NCBI GenBank assembly: GCA_029939445.1
Contig: JAOZSY010000134.1
Span: 1 to 7,458 of the forward strand
Reading direction: 5' to 3'
DNA length: 7,458 bases
Source: Bacteroidales bacterium
GTDB taxonomy: Bacteria > Bacteroidota > Bacteroidia > Bacteroidales > UBA1556
The position numbers were made by a program, and so were the translations under genes. The notes below the pieces were generated by a model, which did not search any database, was not told where the DNA came from, and worked only from the letters and a program-made list of their open reading frames with translations. Numbering within the stretch: the stretch's first letter is position 1; every line of letters starts with the position of its first letter. Below are positions 6,033 to 7,458 of this stretch, in pieces.

Positions 6033-7458
6033 ATGAATATGGAAATTATTATAAAAGATAAATTTGCGGAAGCATTTAGTGAGTTATATTCTCACAGTAT
6101 TGATAAAAATACAATTGCAATACAAGAAACACGCAAGGAATTTGAAGGTGACTTTACTGTAAATGTATTTCCTTTTGTGCGCTTTGCAAAATCTAAACCT
6201 GAAGAATTAGCAAATAAATTGGGTGAATATTTTGTGAATAGTATTTCAGAAGTTGAATCTTTTAATGTGATTAAAGGCTTTCTTAATTTGTCAATAAAAA
6301 GTTCATACTGGCTTGATATAGCTAAAGAAGCAACAAAAAACTCTAATTATGGTTTTGAACTAGCTAATGAGAATGCCGCTCCAATAGTTATAGAATATAG
6401 TTCGCCAAATACTAATAAACCATTGCACCTTGGACATATTAGAAATAATCTTTTGGGATTTTCCATTGCAGAGATACTTGAGGCAAGTGGCAAAAATGTA
6501 AAGAAAGTAAATCTTGTAAACGATAGAGGAATTCATATTTGTAAGTCAATGTTGGCATGGCAAAAACATGGCAATGATGAAACTCCAGAGACTAATGGTG
6601 AAAAAGGTGATCATTTAGTTGGTAAGTATTATGTGCAGTTTGATAAGGACTATAAGGTTGAAATAGCAGAGCTTATTGCAAATGGTAAAACAGAAAAAGA
6701 AGCAAAGGCAGAAGCTCCTATAATAAAGGAAGCTCAGCAAATGCTCCGTGATTGGGAAGCAAAAGAACCACAAGTATATAAACTATGGGAAACAATGAAT
6801 GCCTGGGTTTATGCAGGATTTGATGTTACTTATAAGAAATTAGGAGTGGATTTTGATAAAATTTATTATGAGTCAGAAACATATTTACTTGGTAAAGAGG
6901 TAGTTAATAAAGGCTTTAGTGATGGAGTTTTATATCAGAAAGAAGATGGCTCTATATGGGCTGATCTTGAAGATAAAGGCCTAGATCAGAAGTTGCTACT
7001 TCGCTCTGATGGTACTTCGGTATATATGACTCAAGATATTGGAACTGCACAACTTCGTGAGATTGATTATTCTCCTGAAAAGATGCTTTATGTTGTTGGT
7101 AATGAGCAGAATTATCATTTCGAAGTATTAACTTTGGTATTGGAGAAACTTGGTTTTGATTGGGCGAGTAAGATCCATCATATCTCGTATGGTATGGTTG
7201 AATTGCCACATGGAAAAATGAAATCTCGTGAGGGAACCGTTGTTGATGCCGATGAATTAATTGATGGAATTGTTGCAGATGCAAAAAGGCTAACTTCTGA
7301 GTCTGGTAAAATAGAAAACCTATCAGATTCTGAAGCTGAAAAACTATATTATCAAGTAGGAATGGCTGCTTTAAAATTCTTTATTCTTAAAGTAGATCCA
7401 AAACGTAAAATGCTTTTTAATCCTGAAGAATCCATTGATTTTAATGGTAATACAGGTC
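6033..7458 (+). CDS. argS: Arginyl-tRNA synthetase (3' truncated by window)
   Basis: This class I aminoacyl-tRNA synthetase charges tRNA-Arg with arginine using ATP, in the cytoplasm. About 475 codons are visible; Bacteroidota ArgRS is close to 600 residues, so the C-terminal anticodon-binding DALR domain is mostly outside. In order: the N-terminal Add-1 domain (about 1-110); the HIGH motif as HLGH at residues 132-135 within SPNTNKPLHLGHIRNN; the catalytic core with VNLVNDRG; LLRSDGTSVYMTQDIGTA; VVGNEQNYHF; and the KMSKS loop as KMKSREGT at residues 395-402. An in-frame second ATG at 6039 is an equally possible start. No clear promoter precedes it: AGTATTTG at 6023-6030 fits the -7 element poorly and lies only 3 nt before the ATG. 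It may therefore be read through from the DUF493/YbaB-like genes. Confidence 0.97.
   Translation, partial: MNMEIIIKDKFAEAFSELYSHSIDKNTIAIQETRKEFEGDFTVNVFPFVRFAKSKPEELANKLGEYFVNSISEVESFNVIKGFLNLSIKSSYWLDIAKEATKNSNYGFELANENAAPIVIEYSSPNTNKPLHLGHIRNNLLGFSIAEILEASGKNVKKVNLVNDRGIHICKSMLAWQKHGNDETPETNGEKGDHLVGKYYVQFDKDYKVEIAELIANGKTEKEAKAEAPIIKEAQQMLRDWEAKEPQVYKLWETMNAWVYAGFDVTYKKLGVDFDKIYYESETYLLGKEVVNKGFSDGVLYQKEDGSIWADLEDKGLDQKLLLRSDGTSVYMTQDIGTAQLREIDYSPEKMLYVVGNEQNYHFEVLTLVLEKLGFDWASKIHHISYGMVELPHGKMKSREGTVVDADELIDGIVADAKRLTSESGKIENLSDSEAEKLYYQVGMAALKFFILKVDPKRKMLFNPEESIDFNGNTG

Noticed and set aside
6952..7284. Open frame of 110 codons on the minus strand
   Set aside because: It lies wholly inside argS, antisense to conserved catalytic-core sequence. 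Its His/Gln-rich composition is what the complement of such coding sequence gives.

Overview
This window looks like an ordinary chromosomal stretch from an AT-rich member of the Bacteroidota (probably Bacteroidales or a relative). The evidence is low GC throughout, two exact matches to the Bacteroidota promoter element TAnnTTTG, almost no Shine-Dalgarno sequences, signal peptides ending in a small residue followed by Gln, and a TPR/PD40/OmpA protein of a kind typical of that phylum. All genes lie on the + strand. I see no mobile element, CRISPR array, tRNA or rRNA.

Left part (2-853): the C-terminal part of a membrane-associated protein related to polyprenyl-phosphate sugar phosphotransferases. 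Its last domain keeps the membrane hairpin and C-terminal landmarks of that fold but lacks the segment that normally carries the catalytic residues. Middle left (914-4441): a probable three-gene operon from a good promoter. It encodes an outer-membrane beta-barrel with a very basic C-terminal tail, a PorE-like periplasmic protein (TPR, PD40 propeller, carboxypeptidase-regulatory-like domain, OmpA peptidoglycan-binding domain), and a DEDDh 3'-5' exonuclease. The first two probably work together at the outer membrane/peptidoglycan interface. The exonuclease is only 5 nt downstream but has no obvious functional tie.

Middle right (4492-5320): a single-gene unit with its own promoter and a strong intrinsic terminator, encoding a 233-residue soluble protein that I do not recognise. 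Right part (5439-7458): a DUF493 (YbeD-like) protein and a short YbaB/EbfC-family protein almost abutting each other, then argS, which runs off the window.

I do not find a convincing new multi-gene system. The most interesting items are the apparently gutted phosphoglycosyl transferase domain, the barrel/PorE-like pair with the polybasic tail, and the unrecognised single-gene unit. No gene-free stretch exceeds 300 bases.
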